NCBI RefSeq assembly: GCF_036345915.1
Contig: NZ_CP107785.1
Location: forward strand, 8,928,001-8,992,000
Direction of reading: 5' to 3'
DNA length: 64,000 nucleotides
DNA from: Nocardia sp. NBC_00565
GTDB lineage: Bacteria > Actinomycetota > Actinomycetes > Mycobacteriales > Mycobacteriaceae
Numbering within the stretch: position 1 is the stretch's first letter; each line of letters begins with the position of its first letter. Below, in pieces: positions 54,310 to 63,532 of the stretch. The translations under genes and the position numbers were made by a program. Below the pieces are notes generated by a model that worked only from the letters and a program-made list of their open reading frames with translations, did no database searches and was not told the DNA's origin.

Positions 54310-55329
54310 GTGCAGGTGATCGACAATGTCAAGGCGTCGCTCGAACGGCGGATCCAGTCGCGGCCGTGGCTGGATCATCTGGTGCGGGCGGGTGGGCGGT
54401 ATCAGCGCCAGCGTGGCGACTACTACGCCGCCGGGATCACGTATTTCACGGTGCTGTCGCTGTTTCCGCTGTTGATGGTCGCCTTCGCGGTCGCTGGGTT
54501 CGTACTGTCCGGTCATCCGGATGTGCTGACCGATCTGCAGCACAAGATCGTGGAGAACATTCCGGGATCGCTCGGCACGCAGCTCAACGATCTGATCGAT
54601 CAGGCGGTGCGCTCGCGCGGCACCGTTGGCACGCTGGGTCTGCTGGTCGGTGTCTACACCGGGCTGGGTTGGATGGCGAATCTGCGTGCGGCGTTGACCG
54701 AGCAGTGGGATCAGCAGAGCCCCGAAGGCAACTGGTTCTTCACCAAGCTCTCCGACCTCGGCGCGCTGATCGGGTTGGGGTTGGCGTTCGTGGTTTCCAT
54801 CGGCCTGTCCGCGATGGCATCGAGCACCCTCGGCGCCCGACTGCTGATCACCTTCCACCTGTCCCAACTGCCCGGTGCGCGGTTGATGCTGGTGCTCACC
54901 ACAATCCTGCTCGGATTCCTCGCCACCTGGGCGGTATTCGCGTGGATGATCGCGCGGCTACCACGCGAGCCGGTCACCTTCCGCAGTGCCGCACGGGCGG
55001 CGGCGCTTGCCGCAGTGGTCTTCGAAATCTTCAAATACGTCGCGTCGATCTATTTGCAAGCCGTGCTGACCAGCCCGGCGGGCGCGGCATTCGGCTCCAT
55101 CATCGGCCTGATGGTGTTCAGCTACATCACCTATCGGATCATCCTCTTCGCAACCGCCTGGGCCGCAACAGCATCCGATAACCTGCGCGAACCCGACATC
55201 CCCCCACCCGCCGCCGCCATCATCACCCCCCGCCTGAGCACCCCCACCTTCTCGATGAGCACTGGCGCCGCCTACTTCGGCGCCGGCGCCCTCGCCACCC
55301 TGATCCTGTCAGGCCTGCGCCGCCGCTAG
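54310..55329 (+). CDS. YihY/BrkB family membrane protein
   Basis: 339 residues, GTG start behind AAGGGG. Six hydrophobic segments with the family patterns RQRGDYYAAGITYFTVLSLFPLLMV and a later LGFLATWAVFAWMIARLP. The inner-membrane family (YihY/YhjD) has no settled function. Follows trpS in the order seen in mycobacteria. Confidence 0.85.
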   Translation: MQVIDNVKASLERRIQSRPWLDHLVRAGGRYQRQRGDYYAAGITYFTVLSLFPLLMVAFAVAGFVLSGHPDVLTDLQHKIVENIPGSLGTQLNDLIDQAVRSRGTVGTLGLLVGVYTGLGWMANLRAALTEQWDQQSPEGNWFFTKLSDLGALIGLGLAFVVSIGLSAMASSTLGARLLITFHLSQLPGARLMLVLTTILLGFLATWAVFAWMIARLPREPVTFRSAARAAALAAVVFEIFKYVASIYLQAVLTSPAGAAFGSIIGLMVFSYITYRIILFATAWAATASDNLREPDIPPPAAAIITPRLSTPTFSMSTGAAYFGAGALATLILSGLRRR

Positions 55330-55463
55330 CCGCGCCTGGCTCGGTTGCCTGCTACCCGGATGCTCTAGAAAATGCGGACGACGTGAGGGACCGCACTGGA
55401 AGGGCCGGTGGCCGCGCTGGATCTTGGTACACCACCGACGACGGCGTCTTGTCGCCGGCGGGG

Positions 55464-56750
55464 CTAGCGGTGACGGTTGATGCGGCGGGCACCTAGCAGG
55501 AGGGCCAGGATCAGGATGGCGCCGCTGACGAGGAACAGGGTGCGGGTGCCCGCGTGGTTGTCGGGTTCGGCTGCGGTCTCGGCCGTTTGGTCGGTGTCCT
55601 TCGGGGGTGGGGAGGCCAGTCCCGCAGTGGCTTTCGTGGCTGCGGTCGTGGTCTCGGGGAGCTTGCCGACGGTGGCGGTCTTGGGGAGGGCGAAACCGTA
55701 GTCGAGCAGGCGGGCGGCTTGCTCCCATGGACGCAGCGGCAGCACATCGGCTTTCAGCAGCGTCACCACCAGCCGGCGGCCGTCGCGTTGGGCGGCGGCG
55801 ACGAAGGTCTGCCTGGCGTCGTCGGTGAAGCCGGTCTTACCGCCGATCGCGCCCTCGTATTCGTAGAGCAGGTGGTTGTCGTTGGCGATGGGGAAGCCCG
55901 GATGGTCTTTGTCGTCAGGGTTTTTCGGGTCCTTGGGGAAACCGGGGAAGTCGACCTGTTCGGTGTGGATGAGTTCGGCGAACAGCGGGATGGTCATGGC
56001 CTCGCGGAACAGCACCGACAGGTCATAGGCCGAGGTGCTCATGCCGGGACCGTCCAGGCCGGACGGGCTCGCGGTGCGAGTGTCCAAGGCGTACAGCGAC
56101 TTCGCCAGCTCGTTCATCTTCTGCACCGTGCCCGCGTCGCCGCCGAGCTGCGCGGCGATGGCGTGTGCGGCGTCATTGCCCGACGCCATGATCAGCGCCT
56201 GCATGAGCTGCCGGTTGGTGTACTGCCCGCCGGGGCCGATGCCGACCCGGGTGCCATCGGCGTTCGCGTCCTCCTGGGTGCCGATGACGGTCTTGTTCAG
56301 GTCGAGGGTGCGCAGCGCGACGGCCGCGAGCAGCACCTTGATGGTGCTGGCGGGCCGGTAGCGCCCGTGCGGATCCTTGGCCGCGAGCACCTCGCCGGTA
56401 TCGAGATCCGACACCTGCCACGCGGTCGCCGAAATGTCCTGCGGCACTGGTGGTGCGCCACGCGGGATGACCACACCGCACTCGCCGAGCCGGGAGCCGC
56501 CGACCGGCGGAATCGGTACCGACAGCGGGGTCGGTGTCGGCTGGCCCGGCTCGGGGACCTCGGATTCGTCGATCGGATTGGGCGGCTTCGTCTTCTGCGG
56601 GCAGCCGTCGGTATTCGGCGTGCTGAACGGCGTCGTGGTCGACGGTGTCGCCTGCGCAGGAGTCGCGGCAGGGCCCCAGGTCACGGCCGTAATGGCCAGT
56701 ACCGACCCGAGGCAGAGGGCGGCGCGGAGGCGAAGGTCCCGGATGCTCAT
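55464..56750 (-). CDS. dacB: D-alanyl-D-alanine carboxypeptidase (DacB/PBP5 family)
   Basis: 428 residues from ATG 56750. Sec signal (about 1-35), Pro/Thr-rich linker, then the penicillin-binding serine peptidase: Ser135-T-I-Lys138 in RPASTIKVLL, SGN in MASGNDAAHA, and KTG in GGKTGFTDDAR. A C-terminal Pro/Thr linker and membrane anchor (FLVSGAILILALLLGARR) tie it to the membrane. Trims pentapeptide in peptidoglycan. Confidence 0.93.
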   Translation of the reverse strand: MSIRDLRLRAALCLGSVLAITAVTWGPAATPAQATPSTTTPFSTPNTDGCPQKTKPPNPIDESEVPEPGQPTPTPLSVPIPPVGGSRLGECGVVIPRGAPPVPQDISATAWQVSDLDTGEVLAAKDPHGRYRPASTIKVLLAAVALRTLDLNKTVIGTQEDANADGTRVGIGPGGQYTNRQLMQALIMASGNDAAHAIAAQLGGDAGTVQKMNELAKSLYALDTRTASPSGLDGPGMSTSAYDLSVLFREAMTIPLFAELIHTEQVDFPGFPKDPKNPDDKDHPGFPIANDNHLLYEYEGAIGGKTGFTDDARQTFVAAAQRDGRRLVVTLLKADVLPLRPWEQAARLLDYGFALPKTATVGKLPETTTAATKATAGLASPPPKDTDQTAETAAEPDNHAGTRTLFLVSGAILILALLLGARRINRHR

Positions 56751-56887
56751 CGGCTGCGAGCCTACTGATCCCGCGCCCGGTGGGCCGCACATGCGACACG
56801 CGCGGCCGTGCCGAGCCAACTATTGACAGGAGCTACTAAATGAGAGTTACCATCAAAAAGCTGTAGCTATCATTTTTTGGAGGGGTT

Positions 56888-58432
56888 ATGAAGACAGATT
56901 CGACTCGCCGCTGGCTGGCGCTGGGGGCGCTGGCCGTGGCCATGCTGACCATCGGCCTGGATATGACCGTGCTGACGGTCGCGCTGCCCACCCTCGCCGT
57001 CGATCTGAATGCGAATACCGGTGCGCTGCAGTGGTTCAGCACCGCCTACACGCTGGCGCTCGCGGCCGTGATGCTGCCCGCCGGCGCACTCGGTGACCGC
57101 TATGGGCGCAAGAAGCTGCTGCTCGGTGCCCTGGTGCTGTTCGGAGCCGCCTCGTTGGCCTGCGCCTTTGCCACCACCGCCGGTCAGCTCATCGCGGCCC
57201 GCGTGGTGCTCGGCGTCGCGGCGGCGGTCATGATTCCGCTGTCTCTGGCGGTGCTGCCGGTGCTCTTCTCGGATCCGGCCCAGCGGGCCAAGGCCATGAA
57301 TATCTGGGTCACCTCGACCGCACTCGGGTTGCCGCTGGGGCCGATCCTCGGCGGCTGGCTGATCGATAACTTCTGGTGGGGCTCGGTGTTCCTGATCAAT
57401 GTCCCGATGGTGGTGCTCGGCGCCGCGGCCGTCGCGGTCCTGGTACCGGAATCGCGAAACCCGGAGCAGCGGCCGATGGATTTGCCGGGCGTTGTGCTGT
57501 CGATCCTCGGCATGCTCGGCGTCACCTACGGATTCATTCGGCTCGGTGACAAGGGCTGGGGCAATGGGCTCGGCTGGGGCGCGCTGCTCGGTGGCGCCGC
57601 GATCGTGGTGGTGTTCATCGCGTGGCAGCGGCGTGCCGGCTTCCCGTTGATCGATCTCGGCCTGTTCCGGAGCTCCGGTTTCCGCTGGGGCGCCGCGTTC
57701 ACGGTGATCATCACTTTCGGGTTGTTCGGCCTGTTCTTCACCGTGCCGCAGTACTACCAGGCGGTTCTCGGTGTCGACGCGCTCGGCAGCGGGCTGCGGC
57801 TGCTGCCGATGATCGGCGGGCTGCTGATCGGTTCGCGGCTGGGAGATCGGCTACAGCCGAAACTGGGACCAGCGCTCATGGTGGCCCTGGGCTTGGCGGC
57901 CCTGGCACTCGGCTTGGGCCTCGGCGCGCTGACCACCGTGGGAACGTCGTACTGGTTCATCGCCTGCTGGGTCGGCTTGACCGGCGCCGGTATGGGACTT
58001 GCCTTGCCGGTCGGCATGGCGGTGGCATTGGACAACCTCGAGGTGGCCCGCGCGGGTATGGGGTCGGCATTGGTGCAGGCATTGCGTCAAGCGGCCGGCA
58101 CCATCGCGGTGGCATTGCTCGGCACCGTGCTGGCGACGGTGTACCGCGGCGATCTGGGCGCGCTGAACGTCGACCCGATCGGCGACAGCGTGAATGCCGG
58201 CGTGGCGGTGGCGAAGTCCACCGGCAATGCGGCCATGTTGGAGCAGGTGCAATCGGCCTTCGCCAGCGGAATGAGTGCGATGCTGTGGGTGTGCGCGGTC
58301 ATCTGCGCGGTCGCGGTGCCGCTCGCGCTGTGGGTGCTCCCGCGCCGGGCCACCGCAGCCCAGAACCGCGCGGAAGCGACATCTGACGCGGCGATCACTG
58401 TCGATGCGCCAGAATCGACTCATGTCGGTTGA
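56888..58432 (+). CDS. MFS drug exporter, DHA2 type
   Basis: 514 residues, ATG behind TTGGAGG. LDMTVLTVALPTLAVDL (motif D1), GALGDRYGRKKLLL (motif A), LGLPLGPILGGWLID (motif C) and 14 hydrophobic segments. The AT-rich leader (56820-56885) has TTGACA at 56823 and inverted AAATGA/TCATTT, possibly bound by the TetR encoded downstream. The 3' end overlaps that TetR start by 11 bases. Confidence 0.9.
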   Translation: MKTDSTRRWLALGALAVAMLTIGLDMTVLTVALPTLAVDLNANTGALQWFSTAYTLALAAVMLPAGALGDRYGRKKLLLGALVLFGAASLACAFATTAGQLIAARVVLGVAAAVMIPLSLAVLPVLFSDPAQRAKAMNIWVTSTALGLPLGPILGGWLIDNFWWGSVFLINVPMVVLGAAAVAVLVPESRNPEQRPMDLPGVVLSILGMLGVTYGFIRLGDKGWGNGLGWGALLGGAAIVVVFIAWQRRAGFPLIDLGLFRSSGFRWGAAFTVIITFGLFGLFFTVPQYYQAVLGVDALGSGLRLLPMIGGLLIGSRLGDRLQPKLGPALMVALGLAALALGLGLGALTTVGTSYWFIACWVGLTGAGMGLALPVGMAVALDNLEVARAGMGSALVQALRQAAGTIAVALLGTVLATVYRGDLGALNVDPIGDSVNAGVAVAKSTGNAAMLEQVQSAFASGMSAMLWVCAVICAVAVPLALWVLPRRATAAQNRAEATSDAAITVDAPESTHVG

Positions 58433-59048
58433 ATTGCCCGGTGCCGGGACTGCTGCGCAGGGGCTGCGTGAGCGGAAGAAGGAACGGACCCGCCGGACGA
58501 TTCGGGTGGAAGCGTTCCGGCTGTTCCGTGAGCAGGGCTACAGCGAGACGACGATCGAGCAGATCGCCGCGGCCGCCGACGTATCGCCGAGCACCTTCTT
58601 CCGCTACTTTCCGACCAAGGAACAGTTGGTGCTCGCCGACGATCTCGATCCGGTGATGATCGAGGCGTTTCGGGCCCAGCCGCGCGACCTGCCGCCGCTT
58701 ACCGCGTTCCGCAAGGTCGTCACCGAGGTTTTCAAGAATCTGCCCCCCGCGGAACTGGCATTCGAGCAGGAACGTCAGGCGCTGCTGTTCCATGTGCCCG
58801 AACTGCGCACTGCCATCGGCTTGGAGTACGGCCGCAGCATCGACCTGATGTCCGAACTGCTCGCCGAGCATATGGGTTGTTCCGCTGACGATTTCGAGGT
58901 GCGGATAACGGCTGGCGCGGTTACCGGCGCGGCACTCGCCCTCACCACCATGACGCCGATGAATGCCGAAAACATCGGCCGGGTATTGGAATTCATCGAA
59001 GCAGGGCTGCCGCTCGGCAAGTCCGTGCCTACCGAGCAGCAGCCCTGA
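58422..59048 (+). CDS. TetR family regulator, coupled to MFS gene
   Basis: 208 residues, ATG 58422 inside the end of the MFS gene. HTH at about 20-65 (RTRRTIRVEAFRLFREQGYSETTIEQIAAAADVSPSTFFRYFPTKEQL). TetR_C_17/AcrR-like C-terminus. Co-transcribed with the exporter it probably represses. Confidence 0.87.
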   Translation: MSVELPGAGTAAQGLRERKKERTRRTIRVEAFRLFREQGYSETTIEQIAAAADVSPSTFFRYFPTKEQLVLADDLDPVMIEAFRAQPRDLPPLTAFRKVVTEVFKNLPPAELAFEQERQALLFHVPELRTAIGLEYGRSIDLMSELLAEHMGCSADDFEVRITAGAVTGAALALTTMTPMNAENIGRVLEFIEAGLPLGKSVPTEQQP

Positions 59049-59057
59049 TCGATACAT

Positions 59058-59729
59058 CTAGGCGGACTTGGTGACCGGGCACCCGTGCGCCAGCGGCCCG
59101 AGCAGCTTGTTGTTGTCGTAGAAGTGCTCGAGTTCGAGAATGCGCAGGTCGTCGCTGACCCGGGCAATCGTCATGCCGTACATCTCGATCAGCTCACCGG
59201 TGGGCTGGTTGCCCTTGTACTTGCCGTCGTAGTGGCCCCAGTGCCGCCAGCGGAAGGTGACCGCGGGCGGTCCGGCGAGCACCTCGAGCACCTCCCAGAA
59301 GAAGCCGTTCGGGAATGCGGTGTGGAAGGTCTCGTGCGAGGACTCGAAGGTCTCCTTCTCGACCTCGTAGTACGGGTTGTCGCCGATCAGGATGTTGTAG
59401 CTGCCGATTCTGGCGAACTCCTCGGCGTTGCGCCATGGTCCGCCGTTGACCCGGCCGCGGTAGTACTCGGCCACCAGCGATACCCACTTCGCCGGATCCT
59501 TCTTGTGTGAGACCTCCATCTCGAAGACCCGTACCAGATCCTCGACGATGGCCTCGAGCGAACCCGCCGCGTGGTCGGTGGTGCGCTCGCGCGGCACGAT
59601 TTCCTTGGTCAGGTGGTAATCGGGTGCGCCATCGCGCCAATCCTCGGCCGCCGCGGCCGCGACCACCGCGTCTCGGCCCCGCAACCACAGCGGTGTCTCT
59701 GGTGTGGAATCCGTTGTATCAACTGTCAT
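59058..59729 (-). CDS. SnoaL-like/NTF2-fold protein
   Basis: 223 residues. Central region FRWRHWGHYDGKYKGNQPTGELIEMYGMTIARV, then ILELEHFYDN, fits a SnoaL_4-like polyketide-cyclase fold of larger size; the N-terminal 100 residues are helical (LEAIVEDLVRVFEMEVSHKKDP). Substrate unknown. Same strand as phenylalanine hydroxylase, 91 bases apart; may be in the same unit. Confidence 0.6.
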   Translation of the reverse strand: MTVDTTDSTPETPLWLRGRDAVVAAAAAEDWRDGAPDYHLTKEIVPRERTTDHAAGSLEAIVEDLVRVFEMEVSHKKDPAKWVSLVAEYYRGRVNGGPWRNAEEFARIGSYNILIGDNPYYEVEKETFESSHETFHTAFPNGFFWEVLEVLAGPPAVTFRWRHWGHYDGKYKGNQPTGELIEMYGMTIARVSDDLRILELEHFYDNNKLLGPLAHGCPVTKSA

Positions 59730-59820
59730 CTCGGCTCTCGCCCCTTCGAAGAGATCGAACTCCGAGGCAGGCTAACAGTCGGCCGGACGATTGTCGCTAT
59801 ATGTGAAACAGTCGTGAACG

Positions 59821-60738
59821 CTAATGTGCCCCAGCAACATTCGAGTTTGCGCCCCGTCGATCGCGTAGTGCGCGCAGCGGTGCGTCGTCGTCCATGGTGG
59901 CGAAGAATCCGCCGATCACATCCTCGATCTCCGAAATCGATTGCGCGCAATACAGAATCGGTTGGTAGTGGGTGATGTCGTAGACGGCGGTGCCCATCGC
60001 GGCGACGTCGAGTGGGCGCAGTTCCGCGTGCCGGAACTCCTCGATCTCGCCGAATGAGGACAGCAATCCCGCACCATAGCAACGGATTTCGTCGCCATCG
60101 CGGACCACGCCGAATTCCATCGAAAACCAGAACACGTCGGCGAGAAACTTCAGCGCCGTCTCGGTGGTCAGTCGGGCGACGGCCGCGCCGGCCGTCTCGT
60201 AGATGACGGCGAAGCGCGGGCTGGCGATCTGATTGGCGTGCCCGATGATCTCGTGGATGGCATCGGGTTCCGGCGTGTACAGCGGTGCCGAGTGATGCCG
60301 AATGTACTGGGTGGAGTGGAATATCCGGTCGGCGAACGAGCCGAAGAACTCGCGCAGTGGCACCAGGCCGGCCGCGGGGACGTAGCGAAATCCGGTCAGT
60401 GGGGTCAGGGCCGCGGAGACCTCGCCGAGTTGCGGGATGTGATCGCCCGGTAGCGCGAGCCGGGCGGCGGCTTCGAGCACCTCGGTGCACGCGTACTTCT
60501 GGTGTTTGCGGGCCAGTTCCGCCGAGACGATCCGCCACACCTGCTGTTCGGCATCGGTGTAGTCGATATGCGGCAGTGGCTTACCCGGTGCGTAGTCCAG
60601 CGCCATCGCGGCGATCGCGTTGCGGCGGGCCCGGTAATCCGGGTCGTGCACACCGGGGTGCTCGTCGCTCAGGTGCACCATGACATCGCCATCGCCGGAC
60701 CGGGTCACCGGCGAGTACAGCTGAGCTTCGGTGAACAT
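59821..60738 (-). CDS. phhA: Phenylalanine 4-monooxygenase
   Basis: 305 residues from ATG 60738 (a TTG at 60750 is the alternative). Aromatic amino acid hydroxylase: metal ligands His162 and His167 in IHEIIGHANQ and Glu208 in FSMEFGVV, with FRYVPAAGLVPLREFFGSFADRIF for pterin binding. Makes tyrosine from phenylalanine using tetrahydropterin. No pterin-recycling gene is adjacent. Confidence 0.92.
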   Translation of the reverse strand: MFTEAQLYSPVTRSGDGDVMVHLSDEHPGVHDPDYRARRNAIAAMALDYAPGKPLPHIDYTDAEQQVWRIVSAELARKHQKYACTEVLEAAARLALPGDHIPQLGEVSAALTPLTGFRYVPAAGLVPLREFFGSFADRIFHSTQYIRHHSAPLYTPEPDAIHEIIGHANQIASPRFAVIYETAGAAVARLTTETALKFLADVFWFSMEFGVVRDGDEIRCYGAGLLSSFGEIEEFRHAELRPLDVAAMGTAVYDITHYQPILYCAQSISEIEDVIGGFFATMDDDAPLRALRDRRGANSNVAGAH

Positions 60739-60865
60739 ATCTCGATGCAAGCACCGCTTGGCCGTTGCGACAACAAAAGCCCGACCAGGTGGTCAAACTG
60801 CCTAGTTGAGTCGGCTTTCTCGGGCGATTACCGGCGGCGGACCGGGCTTTGCCGCGGCGAGCTGA

Positions 60866-61426
60866 TCAGTGGTGGGCGTGCAGTGAATGCACTACCGCGT
60901 GGCCTTTGCCGCGGCCGATCATCCACTTGTTCACCGGCGTGGTGAGCACGAACGCGACCACCAGGGAGAAGGCCAGCGTCGCCCAGAACATGACGGTGTC
61001 AAGATGTGCGTCCATGGCGCCGGGTACGGCCAGGATGACGGCGTTGTCGACGATCTCCATGACGGTGATCGAGACGGTGTCGGCGGCCAGCGCGGTGGTG
61101 ACGGCGGCGGCCAGCGGCAGACCCGCCTTCAGGACGCCACGCATGGTCAGCAGGTAGCCGAAGAAGAATGCCAGGACGATTGCCAGCACCATGGTCGCGG
61201 TGTTGTTCCAGCCGAGTGCGGTGCCGATCACCATGCCGAGGATTTCGCCGATCGCGCAGCCGGTGAGGCAGTGCAGGGTGGCCTGCGCGGCCATCCGCCA
61301 GGACGCCGGAGCGTGCTGCCCGATATTTGCTCGAGCGGTGTGCGCGGTGTCCGTCAGCTGCGCGGAATGTCCTGCGTGCCCGGCATGTTCGTGGTGATCG
61401 CGGGGTTTTCCATGCGCGTGCTCCAT
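60866..61426 (-). CDS. DUF4396 membrane protein with His-rich N-terminus
   Basis: 186 residues from ATG 61426. The first 20 residues are His-rich (MEHAHGKPRDHHEHAGHAGH), a metal-binding pattern. Four to five membrane segments follow, with DUF4396 motifs ATLHCLTGCAIGEILGMVIG, FFFGYLLTMRGVL and TVSITVMEIVDNAVILAVPGA. Homologues are often metal- or copper-related; a copper-type operator 12 bases upstream of the start supports that. Confidence 0.82.
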   Translation of the reverse strand: MEHAHGKPRDHHEHAGHAGHSAQLTDTAHTARANIGQHAPASWRMAAQATLHCLTGCAIGEILGMVIGTALGWNNTATMVLAIVLAFFFGYLLTMRGVLKAGLPLAAAVTTALAADTVSITVMEIVDNAVILAVPGAMDAHLDTVMFWATLAFSLVVAFVLTTPVNKWMIGRGKGHAVVHSLHAHH

Positions 61427-61437
61427 GCGGTGAACTA

Positions 61438-61452
61438 TACCCCCGTAGGGTA
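61438..61452. promoter_or_regulatory. CsoR/RicR-like operator TACCC-N5-GGGTA
   Basis: TACCCCCGTAGGGTA at 61438-61452, matching the palindrome bound by copper-sensing CsoR/RicR repressors in mycobacteria. It lies between the DUF4396 start and the VapB gene. Target assigned by position. Confidence 0.65.
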
Positions 61453-61546
61453 ATGAGTCAACATGCTGGATTGTGGCGTTGTGCCCTATTTGCCGGACAT
61501 GAGCGGGCTCCATGACGCAATATGGCGAACGTACGAAGGAGGGCGC

Positions 61547-61750
61547 ATGAAAACCGTGCGGATCGATCTCGACCAGAAATTGCTCGCCGCCGCGGCCGCC
61601 ATTATGGGTACGTCGACGAGCAACGCCACCATCAACGAGGCGCTGCGCCGAATCGTTGTGCACGAGCGGCAACTTCACCACCTGGAGCGCTTGGCCTCCG
61701 GCGTGTTGTGCGCCCTGCCCGGACCGGAGGTGATCACGGTGGCCGAATAG
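61547..61750 (+). CDS. VapB-family antitoxin, no partner seen
   Basis: 67 residues, ATG behind GAAGGAGG. Ribbon-helix-helix type start MKTVRIDLDQKLLAAAAAIM, then NATINEALRRIVVHERQLHHLERLASG as in VapB2 antitoxins. No VapC PIN-domain toxin follows; the downstream DNA is a minus-strand ORF and radC. Possibly an orphan antitoxin. Confidence 0.75.
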   Translation: MKTVRIDLDQKLLAAAAAIMGTSTSNATINEALRRIVVHERQLHHLERLASGVLCALPGPEVITVAE

Positions 61751-61765
61751 GTCGCCACCGGAGCG

Positions 61766-61951
61766 CTACTGGGCGTGGGCGCACCGCAGACCGTCGGCGG
61801 GCGACGACAGCTCGATGAGGTATTTCAGGACCGGTTCGTCGACACACTCGACGCCGTCCAGGAACGAACCGTGTCGGATGCCTTCGTAGGTGACCAGGGC
61901 GCGGACGCGACGGTCCAACTCGACAACCGACCTGTCGGTGGGTGCTGGCAT
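61766..61951 (-). CDS. Hypothetical 61-residue protein
   Basis: ATG 61951, ending 15 bases after the VapB stop on the other strand. Codons have the high GC third position of local genes; VELDRRVRALVTYEGIRHGS and VECVDEPVLKYLIELSSPAD have no motif I know. Divergent from radC with 36 bases between starts. Moderate confidence that it is real. Confidence 0.45.
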   Translation of the reverse strand: MPAPTDRSVVELDRRVRALVTYEGIRHGSFLDGVECVDEPVLKYLIELSSPADGLRCAHAQ

Positions 61952-61987
61952 GATCCGATGGATCGCACCGCATTCGAGGGGGATTTG

Positions 61988-62671
61988 ATGTCGGTACCCA
62001 TTGCCAGCCTGCCCTTCGGTCAACGACCGCGGGAACGACTGCTCACCCTGGGGCCGCATGCGCTCAGCGACAGCGAGTTGCTCGCGTTGCTGCTCGGCCA
62101 GGGCCGTCCCGGTGCGAGCGCATTGGAAATGGCCGCCGAATTACTCGCCGAACACGGCGGCATCGCCGGTTTGGCGTCCGCGCGCCCTGAGGAATTGTCG
62201 CGGCGGGCCGGTGTCGGCGTGGCGAAGGCCGCCGCGATCATCGCCGCCTTCCACCTCGGCACCCGGGCACGCAACAGTCCCGATACCGCACCGCGACTGG
62301 ACGGCGCCGCCGATGTCGTCCGGATCGCGCTGCCGCTGTTCGCGGGTGCCCGGGTGGAACGGCTGCTCGTGCTGGTGTGCGATGCCCAGAATCGGTTGCG
62401 GCAGAAGGTCTTCGTGGCCGAGGGCGCTATCGACCAGGTCGCCGTCCCGGTCCGCGAAATCCTGAACACCGTGCTACGCCACGACGGTCGCGCCTTCGCC
62501 GTCGTACACAATCACCCCTCCGGCGATCCGGCCCCCAGTTTCGACGACCGCCGCGCCACCACCCTGCTGATCGAATCCGCCCGCACCGTCGGCCTGCGCT
62601 TCCTCGACCACGTGGTGATCGCCGGTGAGGTCTGGGCCAGCGCCACCCCCCTGATCCGTTCCTGCGAATGA
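61988..62671 (+). CDS. radC: RadC family JAB/MPN protein
   Basis: 227 residues, ATG 61988 behind GAGGGGG; the frame is open to 61775. N-terminal helix-hairpin-helix (ALSDSELLALLLGQGRPGASALE, RRAGVGVAKAAAII) and JAB metalloprotease-like motif VVHNHPSGDPAPSFDD (HxHPSGD). Despite the name, a direct repair role is not established. The His-x-His-x-Asp metal site is complete. Confidence 0.92.
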   Translation: MSVPIASLPFGQRPRERLLTLGPHALSDSELLALLLGQGRPGASALEMAAELLAEHGGIAGLASARPEELSRRAGVGVAKAAAIIAAFHLGTRARNSPDTAPRLDGAADVVRIALPLFAGARVERLLVLVCDAQNRLRQKVFVAEGAIDQVAVPVREILNTVLRHDGRAFAVVHNHPSGDPAPSFDDRRATTLLIESARTVGLRFLDHVVIAGEVWASATPLIRSCE

Positions 62672-62708
62672 AACCGACTGTCGCGGTGGTGGTTTCAGTG
62701 CAACGACG

Positions 62709-62742
62709 AAGGCCGCCCGCATCTTTCGATGGAGGCGGCCTT
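62709..62742. terminator. Bidirectional hairpin between radC and sdhB
   Basis: 9-bp stem AAGGCCGCC / GGCGGCCTT with a 16-base loop, 17 bases before the sdhB stop and 38 after radC. Serves both convergent genes. Confidence 0.75.
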
Positions 62743-62758
62743 TGTGCGAGCCGGGGTG

Positions 62759-63532
62759 TCAGCGGGCGAAGAGCAGGGCGCGCTTGACTTCCTGGATGGC
62801 TTTGGTGACTTCGATGCCGCGGGGGCAGGCGTCGGTGCAGTTGAAGGTGGTGCGGCAGCGCCAGACGCCTTCGACGTCGTTGAGGATGTCGAGGCGTTCG
62901 CGGGCGCCTTCGTCACGGCTGTCGAAGATGAAGCGGTGTGCGTTCACGATCGCGGCCGGGCCGAAGTAGCTGCCGTCGCTCCAGTACACGGGGCAGGAGG
63001 TGGTGCAGCAGGCGCACAGGATGCACTTGGTGGTGTCGTCGAACCGGGCGCGGTCGGCCTGGCTCTGGATGCGCTCGCGGGTCGGCTCGTTACCCGAGGT
63101 CATCAGGTAGGGCTTCACGGCACGGAACGCGTCGAAGAACGGCTCCATGTTGACCACGAGGTCCTTCTCCACCGGAAGGCCGCGGATCGGCTCGACGGTG
63201 ATGGTGATGGACTTGCCGCCCTTGGGCAGCATGTCCTTCATCAGCACCTTGCAGGCCAGCCGGTTCACACCGTTGATCCGCATGGCATCGGAACCGCACA
63301 CACCGTGCGCGCAGGAGCGACGGAAGGTGAGCGTGCCGTCCAGGTAGGACTTGATGTAGATGAGCACGTTCAGGAAGCGGTCGGTCGGCAGGACCGGCAC
63401 CTGGAACGACTCCCAGTGCGCGCCCTTGTCGTCCTCCGGGTTGAACCGGGCGACCTTGACGGTGACCATGACCGAGCCCTCGGGGACCGGTGCGGCCTTG
63501 GCCGGAGGTGTGTTCTCGAGTACGGCAGTCAT
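62759..63532 (-). CDS. sdhB: Succinate dehydrogenase iron-sulfur subunit
   Basis: 257 residues. 2Fe-2S ligands in RRSCAHGVCGSDAMRING, 4Fe-4S in DDTTKCILCACCTTSCPVYW and 3Fe-4S/4Fe region RCRTTFNCTDACPRGIEV. Transfers electrons from the flavoprotein to the quinone pool. The ATG overlaps the sdhA stop (TGATG), so it is coupled to sdhA. Confidence 0.96.
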   Translation of the reverse strand: MTAVLENTPPAKAAPVPEGSVMVTVKVARFNPEDDKGAHWESFQVPVLPTDRFLNVLIYIKSYLDGTLTFRRSCAHGVCGSDAMRINGVNRLACKVLMKDMLPKGGKSITITVEPIRGLPVEKDLVVNMEPFFDAFRAVKPYLMTSGNEPTRERIQSQADRARFDDTTKCILCACCTTSCPVYWSDGSYFGPAAIVNAHRFIFDSRDEGARERLDILNDVEGVWRCRTTFNCTDACPRGIEVTKAIQEVKRALLFAR

